A DNA stretch of 39,238 nt from an uncultured Bacteroidales bacterium (GCA_937915785.1 CALGGY010000119.1:1-39238), one strand, 5' to 3'; counted from the stretch's first letter, positions 24,209 through 34,842 are shown. Notes: generated by a model from the letters alone, not told the origin. A program made the numbers and translations.

Positions 24209-27200
24209 ATGAGTATGTTTAAAAAAGTACTGATGACATTTGGGTTGCTTTTAGTAACCAGTGTTGTGGCTTTCGGACAAGGAACCCTGAGGGGCGTAAT
24301 TGTCAATGCCAAAACGAACGAACCAGAGCCATTCGTGAATGTCGTAGCTAAACAAAACGACGAGCAACGTGGCGGTGCCGCCACCAACATGAATGGTGAG
24401 TTTGCCATCAAACCTCTGTCTGCGGGCACATACGATATTGAAGTTTCCGCTATAGGCTTCACCCCTGTGCGGCTCGAAGGTATTAGCGTAAAAGCAAGCG
24501 GTTCTTCGTATGCCGACACCATTAAATTGGAGCCTACAGCAAAGACTCTTACAGCTGTGGTTGTTAAGACTCAAAAAGTGCCCCTGATCGATAAGGGATC
24601 ACCCGAAGGCGGCCAACGTATGAGCTCCAAAGACCTTGAGCGTATGCCGGGTAGCTCCATCGAAAGCGCAGTGGCCACAGTGCCAGGCGTAGGTTATAGC
24701 GATGGCGGCGTGGGTACAGCCCGTGGTCAGGAAGAAGGCATGGCTACCTACGTGGGCGGCATGAGAAAAAAATCTGGCGTTTATGTGCCTAAGGAAGCCA
24801 TCGCCGAAATTCAGGTGATTCTTTCGGGTACCCCCGCACGCTATGGCGAGGCTATTGGCGGCGCCCAGGTTATCACCCTCAAACCACCAGCAAACAAATT
24901 CAACGGCATGGTACGTTACGAAACATATCTCGACTATAGATTTTTCAACGACCTCACTTTCTATCTCACCGGTCCTGTCCTGAAATCGAAGAAAGCCGAA
25001 AAAACTCTCGTGGGATTCCGTCTCACCGGCGTGCTCCGTTATCAGTTCGACCAGTACTATCGTCGCAACGGCTACCTCTACCAGATAGTGAAAGACGATG
25101 TGCGCGAACAGATAGAAAACCAGCCTATCGTTTACGACCCCATCACAGGTGCTGTGAATTATAGCGGTGAGTACCTCCGCGCCTCCGATTTCCGCACCAT
25201 TAAATATAAAGGTGGAATGCCAGCCTATCGTGCTTATGTGGAAGGCGGTCTTGATATCCGTTTCTCCGATTATGCCACATTGCAGATATCGGCCGACTAT
25301 ATGTTCAACCGCTCGGCACAGACAGGGGTTGCCTATTTCCCTCTCAACCTCGGTACACATGGCACATATGACTATCAGAACTTCTCCATCATGGCCGATT
25401 TCACACAGCGTTTCCCCGACAAGAAACCTGCAAGTGGCGACGCTACTATGCCCGGCTCGGAGAAATCCGCTCTGATAACAAAAGTTATGTACAACATCTC
25501 CGGTATGTTCAACAGAGTGTGGACAAGAACCTACAACCAAGACTTCGGCGACGATGTGTTCAAATATGGACATGTGGGTACTTTCGAAACCAGAAGAATG
25601 CGTACCTTCTCCTACGGCATGTTTAACGTAGACGGTGTTGACCAAGTGGCAAGAATCCAAGCCAACTGGATGGACACAGCCGTTATTTTCACACCTTCGC
25701 CCTACAACCCCATGCTTGCACGCTACACTTCGCAGCTGTACGGCATGAGCGCCATCAGAGGTTCGCTGATCAATTTCAACAATATCGAATACTACAATGG
25801 TCTGCTCAACGGACAGACCCCGTCTTCTATCTACGGTCTTATTTATAATGTGGGTACACCCTACACTTCCTACGGCAAATCTTTGACCGACTACATTTAT
25901 GTTCAGGCAAAAGTTTCCGCCGATATCAAAGGCCACTCGCTTGAAATGGGTTTCCAATACGACCAGTCGACCAGCTATTCATACTCTCTGGCACCTGTGT
26001 CGTTGTGGACAATTATGAGACAGTCGGCTAACGCTCATATCAGCCAGCTCGACCTGAACAACCCCATCATCGACCAATCCGGCCAATATGTTACCGTAAC
26101 CTATGATCGTCTGTACGACGAAAACAGCCAGACTTATTTCGACAGGGCTATGCGTGCCAAACTCGGACTGCCGGTAAACAGCACCGAATGGCTCGATGTT
26201 GATATGTACGACCCCAACTGGTTCTCACTCGACATGATTTCTGCCGACGAGATGTTTAACGACGGTAACTCCATAGTTTCCTACTACGGCTACGACCACC
26301 GCGGAAACCGCATCAGAGGCAAACAATCCCTAGAAAGCTTCTTCAACAGCCCTGACCGTAAGCTTGGCGCCTTCTCGCCCATCTACATGGCCGGATATAT
26401 CCAAGACCAGTTCGAATTCCAAGACCTGATATTCAACGTTGGTGTTCGTGTTGACCGCTTCGACGGCAACCAGATGGTTCTGAAAGACCCCTATCTGCTC
26501 TACGAATCCTACACCGTTGGCGAACTTGGTGGTGTAAACTACGACGGCATCATCCCCTCCGGTGCTGGCGAAGATTGGGTGGTTTATGTTGACGACCCGA
26601 CATCCTCCACACCTAAAATCACCGGTTTCCGTAGCGGTTCCACTTGGTACACCGCCGATGGTGTTGAAACTTCCGACCCATACGATGTCAAAGGCTCGGC
26701 CGGCAGACCTACTCCTTTCAGAAAACCGGACGCTCAGGCTTCGTACCAAAACAACACTCCTTCGGTTAAAGCCTTCGACGACTACAAACCGCAAATCGTG
26801 GCAATGCCCCGTATAGCTTTCTCGTTCCCTGTTAGCGACCGTTCGCTGTTCAAAGCCAGCTACGATATTATTTGCAACCGTCCTTCCAGCGGATGGCAGG
26901 CCAATTACCTCGGCTATCTCTATATGACTCAGCTGACAACGATAAGCAACCCCAACCTGAAACCCGAAAAAATCACCAACTACGAACTCGGCTTCCAGCA
27001 GATGCTTACCGACAACTCGGCAATTACAATCACCGCCTACTACAAAGAAACCCGTAACCTTATCCAGTACATACAGTACGCAGGTGCCGACCCCAACCCC
27101 AACTACTACTCGGTTGACAACCTCGACTTCAAAACTGTAAAAGGTGTTTCTATTGCATACGACCTGCGTGCTACCAACAATATCCGTATCAACGCCAACT

Positions 27201-27850
27201 ACACACTACAGTACGCCGAAGGTACCGGTCTTCCCCAAACCACAATGCAGGAACTTATCAAAGAAGGTTATTCAACTCTGAAACTTCTGAACCCCATTTG
27301 GGACGACCGTCGTCATGAGCTGAAAGTGAACCTCGACTACCGCTTCGGTGCTAACGAAGGTCCCAAGATTGCACGTACAACCAAGGACAAAAATGGCAAC
27401 GAACGTGTGAAAAACCTCTATCCTCTGCAAAATTTCGGTGTCAACATCATCGCCGTTGCCCAGTCGGGCCGTCCTTACACCCGTCGTCTCAGCAACACTC
27501 AGAACACCATCGTAGGTAGCTACAACGGTGCCCGTCTGCCCTGGGGCTTTTATTTCGACTTCGTTGTTGACAAACACTGGCCAATCAAAGTCAATAAAAA
27601 GACTACCAACCTCGTTCTTGCCGTTACCGTTACCAACGTGTTCAACATAAAGAACGTTACCAGTGTGTTCGCCGTTACCGGCAACCCCGAAGACGATGGT
27701 TACCTCACCGACCCCGAAACACAGACACTCATAGATTCCTACCTCGATCCTCTGTCGTACAGAGACATGTACTCAATAGTACTCTCCAACAACAACTACA
27801 ACTATTCTAGACCTCGACTCATTAAAGTGGGTTTGACCTATCAGTTCTAA
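24209..27850 (+). CDS. TonB-dependent receptor-like outer membrane protein with carboxypeptidase-regulatory-like domain
   Basis: A protein of 1213 residues. A signal peptide (about 1-23, cleavage after AFG) precedes a carboxypeptidase-regulatory-like beta domain (about 25-110, TLRGVIVNAKTNEPEPFVNV). A plug domain (about 130-235) contains EAIAEIQVILSGTPARYGEA, the usual plug end. A long beta barrel follows, rich in aromatic strands, and the chain ends GLTYQF with the terminal phenylalanine expected for BAM-dependent insertion. Such proteins import ligands or, in type IX-linked operons, take part in surface assembly. No SusD-like lipoprotein is beside it, so glycan uptake is not indicated. It is first of three genes with 33- and 39-base gaps, paired with a huge secreted protein and a PorV/PorQ-like barrel. 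Confidence 0.9.
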   Translation: MSMFKKVLMTFGLLLVTSVVAFGQGTLRGVIVNAKTNEPEPFVNVVAKQNDEQRGGAATNMNGEFAIKPLSAGTYDIEVSAIGFTPVRLEGISVKASGSSYADTIKLEPTAKTLTAVVVKTQKVPLIDKGSPEGGQRMSSKDLERMPGSSIESAVATVPGVGYSDGGVGTARGQEEGMATYVGGMRKKSGVYVPKEAIAEIQVILSGTPARYGEAIGGAQVITLKPPANKFNGMVRYETYLDYRFFNDLTFYLTGPVLKSKKAEKTLVGFRLTGVLRYQFDQYYRRNGYLYQIVKDDVREQIENQPIVYDPITGAVNYSGEYLRASDFRTIKYKGGMPAYRAYVEGGLDIRFSDYATLQISADYMFNRSAQTGVAYFPLNLGTHGTYDYQNFSIMADFTQRFPDKKPASGDATMPGSEKSALITKVMYNISGMFNRVWTRTYNQDFGDDVFKYGHVGTFETRRMRTFSYGMFNVDGVDQVARIQANWMDTAVIFTPSPYNPMLARYTSQLYGMSAIRGSLINFNNIEYYNGLLNGQTPSSIYGLIYNVGTPYTSYGKSLTDYIYVQAKVSADIKGHSLEMGFQYDQSTSYSYSLAPVSLWTIMRQSANAHISQLDLNNPIIDQSGQYVTVTYDRLYDENSQTYFDRAMRAKLGLPVNSTEWLDVDMYDPNWFSLDMISADEMFNDGNSIVSYYGYDHRGNRIRGKQSLESFFNSPDRKLGAFSPIYMAGYIQDQFEFQDLIFNVGVRVDRFDGNQMVLKDPYLLYESYTVGELGGVNYDGIIPSGAGEDWVVYVDDPTSSTPKITGFRSGSTWYTADGVETSDPYDVKGSAGRPTPFRKPDAQASYQNNTPSVKAFDDYKPQIVAMPRIAFSFPVSDRSLFKASYDIICNRPSSGWQANYLGYLYMTQLTTISNPNLKPEKITNYELGFQQMLTDNSAITITAYYKETRNLIQYIQYAGADPNPNYYSVDNLDFKTVKGVSIAYDLRATNNIRINANYTLQYAEGTGLPQTTMQELIKEGYSTLKLLNPIWDDRRHELKVNLDYRFGANEGPKIARTTKDKNGNERVKNLYPLQNFGVNIIAVAQSGRPYTRRLSNTQNTIVGSYNGARLPWGFYFDFVVDKHWPIKVNKKTTNLVLAVTVTNVFNIKNVTSVFAVTGNPEDDGYLTDPETQTLIDSYLDPLSYRDMYSIVLSNNNYNYSRPRLIKVGLTYQF

Positions 27851-27883
27851 CGTGTAAGTTTTTTAATAGAAATTAGAGAAAAA

Positions 27884-30800
27884 ATGAAAAATATATTTTT
27901 AAAATCGGGATTAGTTGCATTTTTATGCATGTCTCTGTTTGGAACGGCATTCGCCCGCGACTGCGAGTGGGAACGTTCCAATTCAAACCGTGCCAAATTG
28001 CAGGCCAAGGCCGCCGCATGTAAAAGAGCCCAGAGTTCTGTAGAACTCAACGTGAATAACGTGCGTGCTCTGATAAACGCCTACGGCAACATGTGGTACG
28101 ACGGTAGTTTGGCCAAGTATAACATTCCTAAGGAAAGCTCGTCAACATCAATGTTCTGCGCAGCATTGTGGATCGGTGGTACCGACGTGGACGACCAGCT
28201 GCGTATCGCCGCACTGCGTTTCGGTAGCGAGGGTAACGACTACTGGCCCGGCCCTCTTACAGTTGATGGTACAGCTTCTGTTTCGGCCGAAGTTTGTAAC
28301 GAATACGACAAACACTTCAAAATCTCGCAAGCCGAAGTGTCCAACTTTATGTCGATGTTCAACTACGATGAAGACCCCGAAAACCATACCCTCATCGTTA
28401 CCAAAAACGACAGCTACGACGAAGCTCTTATAGCCGACGTTATCAAAAACTGGCCCGCTCACGGCAACACCGCCATGAAACAGTCCAAATATCTGGCTCC
28501 CTTCTTCGATGTCGATGACAATGGTATCTACGAATGGGAAAAAGGTGATTATCCTTACTACGATTTTGACAACCGTCTCTGCCCCAAAACACTGAAAGCC
28601 GCCCTGAATCCTGGCGAACACTATTCTCCCGCCCGTACAATGGAACAGGTGAACGGAACCGGCGGTAGCTCCGTGGTCGTTGGAAGTATGCTTTCCGACC
28701 AAGTGCTTAAAGGCGACCAGACAATTTGGTGGGTGTTCAACGATATGGGTAACTCCCACACTGAGTCGAAAGGTGAGCAGATTGGTCTCGAAATCCGCGC
28801 CCAGGCTTTCGCTTTCGCCACCAACGACGAAATCAACAACATGACTTTCTACACCTACGAAATTATCAACCGTTCTTCCTACACTCTGAAAAACACTTAC
28901 TTCAGCCAGTGGGTTGACCCGGATCTGGGTTATTCGCACGACGACTACGTTGGTTGCGACGTTAAACGTGGTTTGGGTTACTGCTACAACGGTAAAGACG
29001 TTGACGGTCCCGGAACAGGTTTCTACTCTGGCATTCCCCCAGCTGTTGGTATCGACTTCTTCCAAGGCCCTTACATGGATCCCGATGGCATAGACAATCC
29101 TAAGATCGACATTGCAAAAATGCGCGTTTTTTATCCATCGGCACTTGAGCAATACGCTATCAAAGATTCTACTACCGGTGCCGTAATTGCTTACGACACT
29201 ATCTCCCTTTCCGAAGATGCAGAAGCTTACATCGACGCTTGGTATTTCCAGAAAGACGACATAGTAGGCAACTGTGCTATCAATGGCGTTAACTTTGGCA
29301 ATGGCATTATAGACGACGAACGTTTCGGTATGCGCCGTTTCGTATATTACAACAACAGTACCAACAACACCAACGGTGAGCCGGGCAAAGCTACCGATTA
29401 CTACAACTACCTAAGAGGTTTCTGGAAAACTGGCCAACGTATGACTTTTGGCGGCAACGGCACAAAATCTGGTGCCGATGAGCTGGAATGCGACTTTATG
29501 TTCTCAGGCGATAGCGACCCATGGCATTGGGGTACCAACGGTGTAGACCCCGATTTCTACTGGACAGAAAAAACACCGTCTCCCGAAGAACCGGGCAATG
29601 ACCCCGGAGACCGTCGTTTCATGCAGTCCGCTGGTCCGTTCACCCTTCTCCCTGGCGCTATCAACTACATCACAGTAGGTATTCCTTGGGCACAGGCTGC
29701 CTCCGGCAATGCATGGTCTTCGGTGGAACTCCTGCGCCAAGTAGACGACAAATGTCAGTCGCTGTTCGAAAACTGCTTCAAGATACTCTCCGGCCCCGAA
29801 GCTCCTACTATTACAGTTCAGGAACTTTCCAACGAGGTTATTCTTTATCTCTCGTACGAAAACCCATTGTCGAACAACAATGTTAACGGTGTTCCCGAAT
29901 CGTTTGCAGAAATTGATCCCACCATTCCCTCCACTTATTCTGTCGACACTACTATAAATGGTGAACTCCAAGAGATTGTTAAGACTTATACTCCCGAGCA
30001 GAGAACCTACAAATTTGAAGGTTATCAAGTTTATCAGCTGAAAGACGCTAATGCTTCAATAGCTGATATCGGCGATGAAACCAAAGCACGTTTGGTGTAC
30101 CAGTGCGACATCGAGAACTATTACGACGAAGACCATACCATTCCTATCGGAAATTTGGTTAATTACGACAAAGATCCTTTGAGCGGCGCTATGGCTCCAA
30201 TGCTTATGGTAAGCGGTGCCAACTCCGGCATACGCCATTCCATCAGACTCACCACCGACGCTTTCGCTACAGGAACCAACACCCGTCTGGTGAACAACAA
30301 AGAATACTACTTTGTAGCAATAGCCTATGCTCACAACAGGTATAAAGAATATTCTTCGACCGATCCTTCGAAATTGGATGGTCAGAAAACCCCTTATCTT
30401 GCTGGCCGTCAGAACGAATGGAAACAGGAAATTAAACCTGTAAAAGCCATACCTCACAACCCGACAGCCGAAAATGGTGGTACTATAATTCAGGCCAACT
30501 ACGGCAAATCTCCCGTTATTACCCGTATCGAAGGTTTCGGCAACGGTGGTATCGTTCTGAAACTCACCGATGAATCTATCGAAGAACTTATGGGTGCTCC
30601 CGGTGAGGAAGGCAAACCCGCAGGTCGTTTTGTACGCTCCGGTATGAGCGAACGTATGGAAAACCCATGTATCATTGCCCATCCTTCGTACACCGAAGAC
30701 CACGGCCCCCTGAACATTACAATTGTTGACCCGCTGAACGTAAAACCTGGCAAGTTCTATATCAAATTCAACGGCGTTGGCGACGATGCCCGCTGGACAA

Positions 30801-32692
30801 TAGAACGTGTCGACGGTGAGCCTATCTATACCGATGATTACGGCAACCCCGTTTACGTTGACTCCTCCGACTTTACTATCAGCCGTTTCAATGAACAGCT
30901 GTTCCTCGATTTGGGTATAGCAGTTGGCATTACCAACATTGCTCACCCAGCAACCGAAGCCTCTATCAATGGCCGTACAATTATGGGTGGTCTGGTTAAC
31001 AACGGAGCTTTGTTGAATGCAACAATGACTTTCGCCGATCCTCATAAACAATGGCTCACCGGTATTCCCGATTTCGATGCTTCGCCTGTTTACAACTGGA
31101 TTCGTTCTGGTGCTCAGTTTGTGGAAGGCGACCGTGCAAGTTTCACTGCCGATACTTTCGCCATGACTGGTGCTGAATCTTATCTCGACGGCGACTACTA
31201 CAAGTTCATCGAAACTTCCATTGGTCGTTCCGAGACCTATGCTATCGACAAATACAGCGTGTTTGAAGGCGTTCTTGGTGGCCTGTGGGCTCCTTATGGT
31301 CTGGTTTCGACACGTAATTTCCACCCCGGTTTCTCGTTCCAATATTATATAGCTCCCGAAAGCCGTTTCGATTCTTTGCGCAGGGTTTCCTCTCCAATGG
31401 CATTGCGTTACAAATCCAGCAACTGGCTGAAGAGAAAACTCAACGTGCAGTACTGGAACAAATCGCTAAACTACAACGACCTTGCCAACCTGCCAAGCGT
31501 TCACATAGTTATCACAGCCGACCAGTCGAAATGGACCCGCTGCCCTGTTCTTGAAATGTGCGACGACCCGACACAATCCGAAGGCAACGCCCTCCGTTTC
31601 CAGATGCGTAAAGCTTACTCTGTGGACAAAAACGGCAACGTTGATACAACCTACGACCGCAAATACGGTATGGGTTGGTTCCCCGGCTATGCCATCGATG
31701 TTGAAACCGGTGAACGTTTGAATATGATGTTTGGTGAAGATTCGCGTTATGTGCAGCATAACGGTCGCGATATGATGTGGAACCCCGTTCAAACCCTTAT
31801 GGACGGCACACAGAACTATGTAATGGGTGGCGGACACTTCATCTATGTGCTGAAATCCAACAACCAGCCGTTTGTTGACATTTCGAGAATTTCCGACAAC
31901 GTGATTTCAAAATACTACAGAACTCCTTCCTACGACGGCGGTGTATGGGCTTCACGCATGCTCGAATCTCTCGATCGTTTGACTAAAGTAAAAGACCCCT
32001 CTGCAACTATGGCTTACTGCGGTGGTCTCCTTCTTGGCGAAAACGATCAGTATGTACGTCCTGTTCGCGACTCCGCAGCACTGCTCTTTGCCAGCGTTGC
32101 TTGGGTTAACATGCCGTTGGTTCCCAACAATTACATATTCTCCAACCCCAAAGACATTCCATGTGATGTTACTATCGACATCTCTGTTAGAAGACCATAC
32201 TCGCAGTATTACAGCCCGAACCAGACCGCTCCTGCACAAGTTGGCCTGACTGTTCAGAACGCTAACAACCCGATGTATTTGTTCGAAATGACAGACGATC
32301 TCATCACTCTTACAAACCAAGCTGGAAACCGTATCGACAAGCAGGATATCCTCGACAACATAGCTGTTGTGCCTAATCCTTATTACAGTTCATCGGCTTA
32401 CGAAACTTCGAGCCAACTCGATAGCCGTGTGAGGATTACCAACCTGCCTGCCAATTCAAAGATAGCTATCTATACCGTTGACGGTACTCTGGTACGTCGT
32501 CTTGGACCTTCGCCCACAGATGCTGGTAATGCCGACAGAGGCTACACTCTGGATTGGGATCTTAAGAATCATATCGGTATTCCTATCGCCGGTGGTATGT
32601 ATCTGATACACGTTACTGTTCCCGAAGTGGGCGAGAGGGTTATCAAATGGTTCGGAACCATGCGCCCTGTTGACTTGAACTCCTTCAAATAA
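27884..32692 (+). CDS. Very large secreted protein with type IX-like C-terminal domain
   Basis: A protein of 1602 residues. It has a signal peptide (about 1-25, cleavage after AFA). The body is rich in aromatic and aspartate residues and has no catalytic domain that I recognise. Asp-rich DVDDNGIYEWEKGDYPYYD near 206-224 recalls calcium-binding loops. The C-terminus (about 1490-1602) is a beta domain: ILDNIAVVPNPYYSS, RVRITNLPANSKIAIYTVDG, then LDWDLKNHIGIPIAGGMYLI. This resembles type IX sorting or FlgD-like domains, but it ends KWFGTMRPVDLNSFK rather than with a classic short basic strand. Export across the outer membrane and surface anchoring are inferred. It sits between the TonB-dependent receptor and the PorV/PorQ-like gene, and all three probably act together. 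Confidence 0.85.
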   Translation: MKNIFLKSGLVAFLCMSLFGTAFARDCEWERSNSNRAKLQAKAAACKRAQSSVELNVNNVRALINAYGNMWYDGSLAKYNIPKESSSTSMFCAALWIGGTDVDDQLRIAALRFGSEGNDYWPGPLTVDGTASVSAEVCNEYDKHFKISQAEVSNFMSMFNYDEDPENHTLIVTKNDSYDEALIADVIKNWPAHGNTAMKQSKYLAPFFDVDDNGIYEWEKGDYPYYDFDNRLCPKTLKAALNPGEHYSPARTMEQVNGTGGSSVVVGSMLSDQVLKGDQTIWWVFNDMGNSHTESKGEQIGLEIRAQAFAFATNDEINNMTFYTYEIINRSSYTLKNTYFSQWVDPDLGYSHDDYVGCDVKRGLGYCYNGKDVDGPGTGFYSGIPPAVGIDFFQGPYMDPDGIDNPKIDIAKMRVFYPSALEQYAIKDSTTGAVIAYDTISLSEDAEAYIDAWYFQKDDIVGNCAINGVNFGNGIIDDERFGMRRFVYYNNSTNNTNGEPGKATDYYNYLRGFWKTGQRMTFGGNGTKSGADELECDFMFSGDSDPWHWGTNGVDPDFYWTEKTPSPEEPGNDPGDRRFMQSAGPFTLLPGAINYITVGIPWAQAASGNAWSSVELLRQVDDKCQSLFENCFKILSGPEAPTITVQELSNEVILYLSYENPLSNNNVNGVPESFAEIDPTIPSTYSVDTTINGELQEIVKTYTPEQRTYKFEGYQVYQLKDANASIADIGDETKARLVYQCDIENYYDEDHTIPIGNLVNYDKDPLSGAMAPMLMVSGANSGIRHSIRLTTDAFATGTNTRLVNNKEYYFVAIAYAHNRYKEYSSTDPSKLDGQKTPYLAGRQNEWKQEIKPVKAIPHNPTAENGGTIIQANYGKSPVITRIEGFGNGGIVLKLTDESIEELMGAPGEEGKPAGRFVRSGMSERMENPCIIAHPSYTEDHGPLNITIVDPLNVKPGKFYIKFNGVGDDARWTIERVDGEPIYTDDYGNPVYVDSSDFTISRFNEQLFLDLGIAVGITNIAHPATEASINGRTIMGGLVNNGALLNATMTFADPHKQWLTGIPDFDASPVYNWIRSGAQFVEGDRASFTADTFAMTGAESYLDGDYYKFIETSIGRSETYAIDKYSVFEGVLGGLWAPYGLVSTRNFHPGFSFQYYIAPESRFDSLRRVSSPMALRYKSSNWLKRKLNVQYWNKSLNYNDLANLPSVHIVITADQSKWTRCPVLEMCDDPTQSEGNALRFQMRKAYSVDKNGNVDTTYDRKYGMGWFPGYAIDVETGERLNMMFGEDSRYVQHNGRDMMWNPVQTLMDGTQNYVMGGGHFIYVLKSNNQPFVDISRISDNVISKYYRTPSYDGGVWASRMLESLDRLTKVKDPSATMAYCGGLLLGENDQYVRPVRDSAALLFASVAWVNMPLVPNNYIFSNPKDIPCDVTIDISVRRPYSQYYSPNQTAPAQVGLTVQNANNPMYLFEMTDDLITLTNQAGNRIDKQDILDNIAVVPNPYYSSSAYETSSQLDSRVRITNLPANSKIAIYTVDGTLVRRLGPSPTDAGNADRGYTLDWDLKNHIGIPIAGGMYLIHVTVPEVGERVIKWFGTMRPVDLNSFK

Positions 32693-32731
32693 TAATTAGT
32701 AGCAGAGAATGTTGATTTTAATATTTAAAAT

Positions 32732-33811
32732 ATGATGAAGATGAAAAACAGATATAGAATATTAGTCATGGTTTCGCTTGTAACTCTGTTGTCGGTAGGT
32801 TCCGCCATTGCCGGAAACGACGACAGACGAGGTACGGCAGGTGCTAACGAGTTGCTTATAAACCCGTGGGCAAGAAGCTCCGGCTGGGCCGGTGTGAACA
32901 CCGCAAATGGCATTGGTATCGACGCTTTGTTTACTAATGTTGCAGGTCTTACCTTTTTGAACAAAACAGAGGTGATGTACACCAATACCCGCTGGTTTGG
33001 CGGATATGGCGGAACTATCAACGCCTTCGGTCTTGGTCAGCCTGTTGGTAAACGTGGTGTGTTGGGACTCTCCGTTGTGGCCATGGGTTTTGGCGATATT
33101 CCCATTACCACAGAAAACAGCCCCGAACAAGGTGCCAACGGAACTTTCTCGCCTTCGCTGATGAATATCACTGCTTCGTATGCTCACAAATTTAGCCAGA
33201 GTATACGCGGTGGTGTCAATATTAAAATTATCACCGAAAGCACCGACAACGTTTCCGGAACTGGCGTGGCTATAGATGCTGGTATCCAGTATGTAACCGG
33301 TGAGGACGACAATATCAAATTCGGTATAGCTCTTAAGAATGTTGGCACTCCGATGCATTTCAGCGGTGACGGTATGTCCCTCACATTGGTTAACAACCAA
33401 GACGTTACTTCCACTTACGAGACACGTTCGGCCTCCTTTGAAATGCCTACATGTTTGAACATCGGCGGTGCTTACGACTTCTTGTTCGAAAATTTCGACC
33501 AGCGCTTGACAGTAGCTGCCAGCTTCACATCCAATGCTTTCCTGCGCGATGATTATAAAGTTGGTCTCGAATATTCGATTTTCAACATACTTCAGGTGAG
33601 AGCAGGTTATTCGTTCCAGAGCGGTATTTGGAGTGGTGATGACCGTGTTACGGCTTATACAGGCCCCTCGGCAGGAGCCACAGTTTCCATACCGCTCAAA
33701 AAACGTGCCGCCGGAGTTAAGGATATACCTACAATCAATATTGATTACTCGTATAGAGCCGCAGCCCCTTTCAGCTCCTCGCACTCCATTGGCATTGCTT
33801 TGAATTTGTAG
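32732..33811 (+). CDS. PorV/PorQ family outer membrane protein
   Basis: A protein of 359 residues. Three ATG codons open the frame (32732, 32735 and 32741), and any could serve. A signal peptide ends about residue 28 (SAIA). The mature start AGANELLINPWARSSGWAGVNTA and the TNVAGLTFL segment match the PorV/PorQ family, whose members are FadL-like barrels that shuttle type IX cargo to the attachment machinery or assist it. Repeated alternating strands fill the rest, and the chain ends GIALNL. It is the last gene of the three-gene surface operon, 39 bases after the large secreted protein, and a long hairpin follows. PorV itself is usually encoded elsewhere, so this is likely a cargo-dedicated paralogue. 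Confidence 0.88.
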   Translation: MMKMKNRYRILVMVSLVTLLSVGSAIAGNDDRRGTAGANELLINPWARSSGWAGVNTANGIGIDALFTNVAGLTFLNKTEVMYTNTRWFGGYGGTINAFGLGQPVGKRGVLGLSVVAMGFGDIPITTENSPEQGANGTFSPSLMNITASYAHKFSQSIRGGVNIKIITESTDNVSGTGVAIDAGIQYVTGEDDNIKFGIALKNVGTPMHFSGDGMSLTLVNNQDVTSTYETRSASFEMPTCLNIGGAYDFLFENFDQRLTVAASFTSNAFLRDDYKVGLEYSIFNILQVRAGYSFQSGIWSGDDRVTAYTGPSAGATVSIPLKKRAAGVKDIPTINIDYSYRAAAPFSSSHSIGIALNL

Positions 33812-33837
33812 TAGATAACTTAATTTGATTAAGTATC

Positions 33838-33871
33838 ATTTAGGAAAGATCCTTCAGGGTCTTTCCTAAAT
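33838..33871 (+). terminator. Long hairpin after the surface operon
   Basis: ATTTAGGAAAGATCC (33838-33852) pairs with GGGTCTTTCCTAAAT (33857-33871) over 15 positions with one G-U pair and a TTCA loop. No clean T-run follows, but its position after the operon supports a terminator or 3'-end protecting stem. Confidence 0.7.
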
Positions 33872-33941
33872 GTTTAAATAAAAATCTGTTATGCAGCAGA
33901 TAAATGTTTTTTTATATTGTTAGAAAGAAAGTTTTAAAATT

Positions 33942-34415
33942 ATGGGAGAAATAAAATATTATAGCGAAGAAGGTCTTCAGAAATTGAAAGACGAACTTAA
34001 CATTCTGATTACCAAAGAACGCCCCGCCGCGTCGGCCGCTATTGCCGAAGCCCGCGACAAAGGCGACCTTTCGGAAAATGCCGAATACGATGCTGCCAAA
34101 GAGGCTCAAGGCCTGCTGGAGGCACGTATCTCTAAACTTCAGGACTTGATTGCCAACGCCCGCCTGCTCGATGAGTCGAAACTAGACGTGTCGAAAGTGC
34201 TGCTTCTTTCGATAATTGAGATTCGCAACACAAAGACAAAACTGAAACAGCGGTTCCATATCGTGCCTGAGAGTGAAGCGGATGTTAAGAAAGGTAAAAT
34301 TTCTGTTTCATCGCCATTTGCCAAGGCTTTTTTGGGAAAACAGGTAGGCGACATAGTGGAAGTGTCGGTGCCGGCAGGTGTTATGCATTTTGAAATTTTG
34401 TCTGTTGAACGGTAA
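33942..34415 (+). CDS. Transcription elongation factor GreA
   Basis: A protein of 157 residues, the normal length. GreA rescues backtracked RNA polymerase by stimulating cleavage of the nascent transcript. The N-terminal coiled coil has ARDKGDLSENAEYDAAKE (about 42-59) with the acidic tip residues needed in the secondary channel. The C-terminal FKBP-like domain includes ISVSSPFAKAFLGKQVGDIVEV. The HIT gene starts 11 bases after the stop, and this pair recurs in Bacteroidota. Confidence 0.96.
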   Translation: MGEIKYYSEEGLQKLKDELNILITKERPAASAAIAEARDKGDLSENAEYDAAKEAQGLLEARISKLQDLIANARLLDESKLDVSKVLLLSIIEIRNTKTKLKQRFHIVPESEADVKKGKISVSSPFAKAFLGKQVGDIVEVSVPAGVMHFEILSVER

Positions 34416-34426
34416 ACGATTTGATT

Positions 34427-34819
34427 ATGGCTTCGATATTTTCAAGAATAGTTGCCGGTGAAATTCCGTGCTACAAAGTTGCCGAAACTGCCGATTGTTT
34501 GGCTTTTATGGACGTGTCGCCCATTGCTTATGGCCATGTGCTTGTTATTCCAAAGAAAGAAGTGGATTATATTTTCGACCTTGATGACGAGTTGTACATC
34601 GAGCTTTTGCTTTTTGCTAAAAAAGTAGCAGTGGCTTTGAAAAAGGCAGTGCCGTGTGTTAAGGTTGGCGTTGCTGTTGTCGGTATAGATGTGCCTCATG
34701 CTCATGTTCATTTGGCACCTATAAACAAGGGTGGTGATTTGAGTTTTGAAAAGGAAAGGGTACAGCTTACCCCCGAACAGTTTGCCGAGCTTGCGGGCAA
34801 AATTGCCTCGTTTATGTGA
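34427..34819 (+). CDS. HIT family nucleotide-binding protein
   Basis: A protein of 130 residues from ATG 34427 (MASIFSRIVAGEIPCYKV). An in-frame TTG six bases upstream is a poorer start. The histidine-triad motif is HAHVHLAP near residue 110, and the N-terminal SRIVAGEIP and GHVLVIPKK segments are typical of Hint/HinT-type phosphoramidases. These hydrolyse nucleoside phosphoramidates such as adenosine monophosphoramidates, and their cellular role is often unclear. The gene forms an operon with greA and ends at a strong terminator. Confidence 0.93.
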   Translation: MASIFSRIVAGEIPCYKVAETADCLAFMDVSPIAYGHVLVIPKKEVDYIFDLDDELYIELLLFAKKVAVALKKAVPCVKVGVAVVGIDVPHAHVHLAPINKGGDLSFEKERVQLTPEQFAELAGKIASFM

Positions 34820-34842
34820 TAAACTGATAAGGATTATGATAT

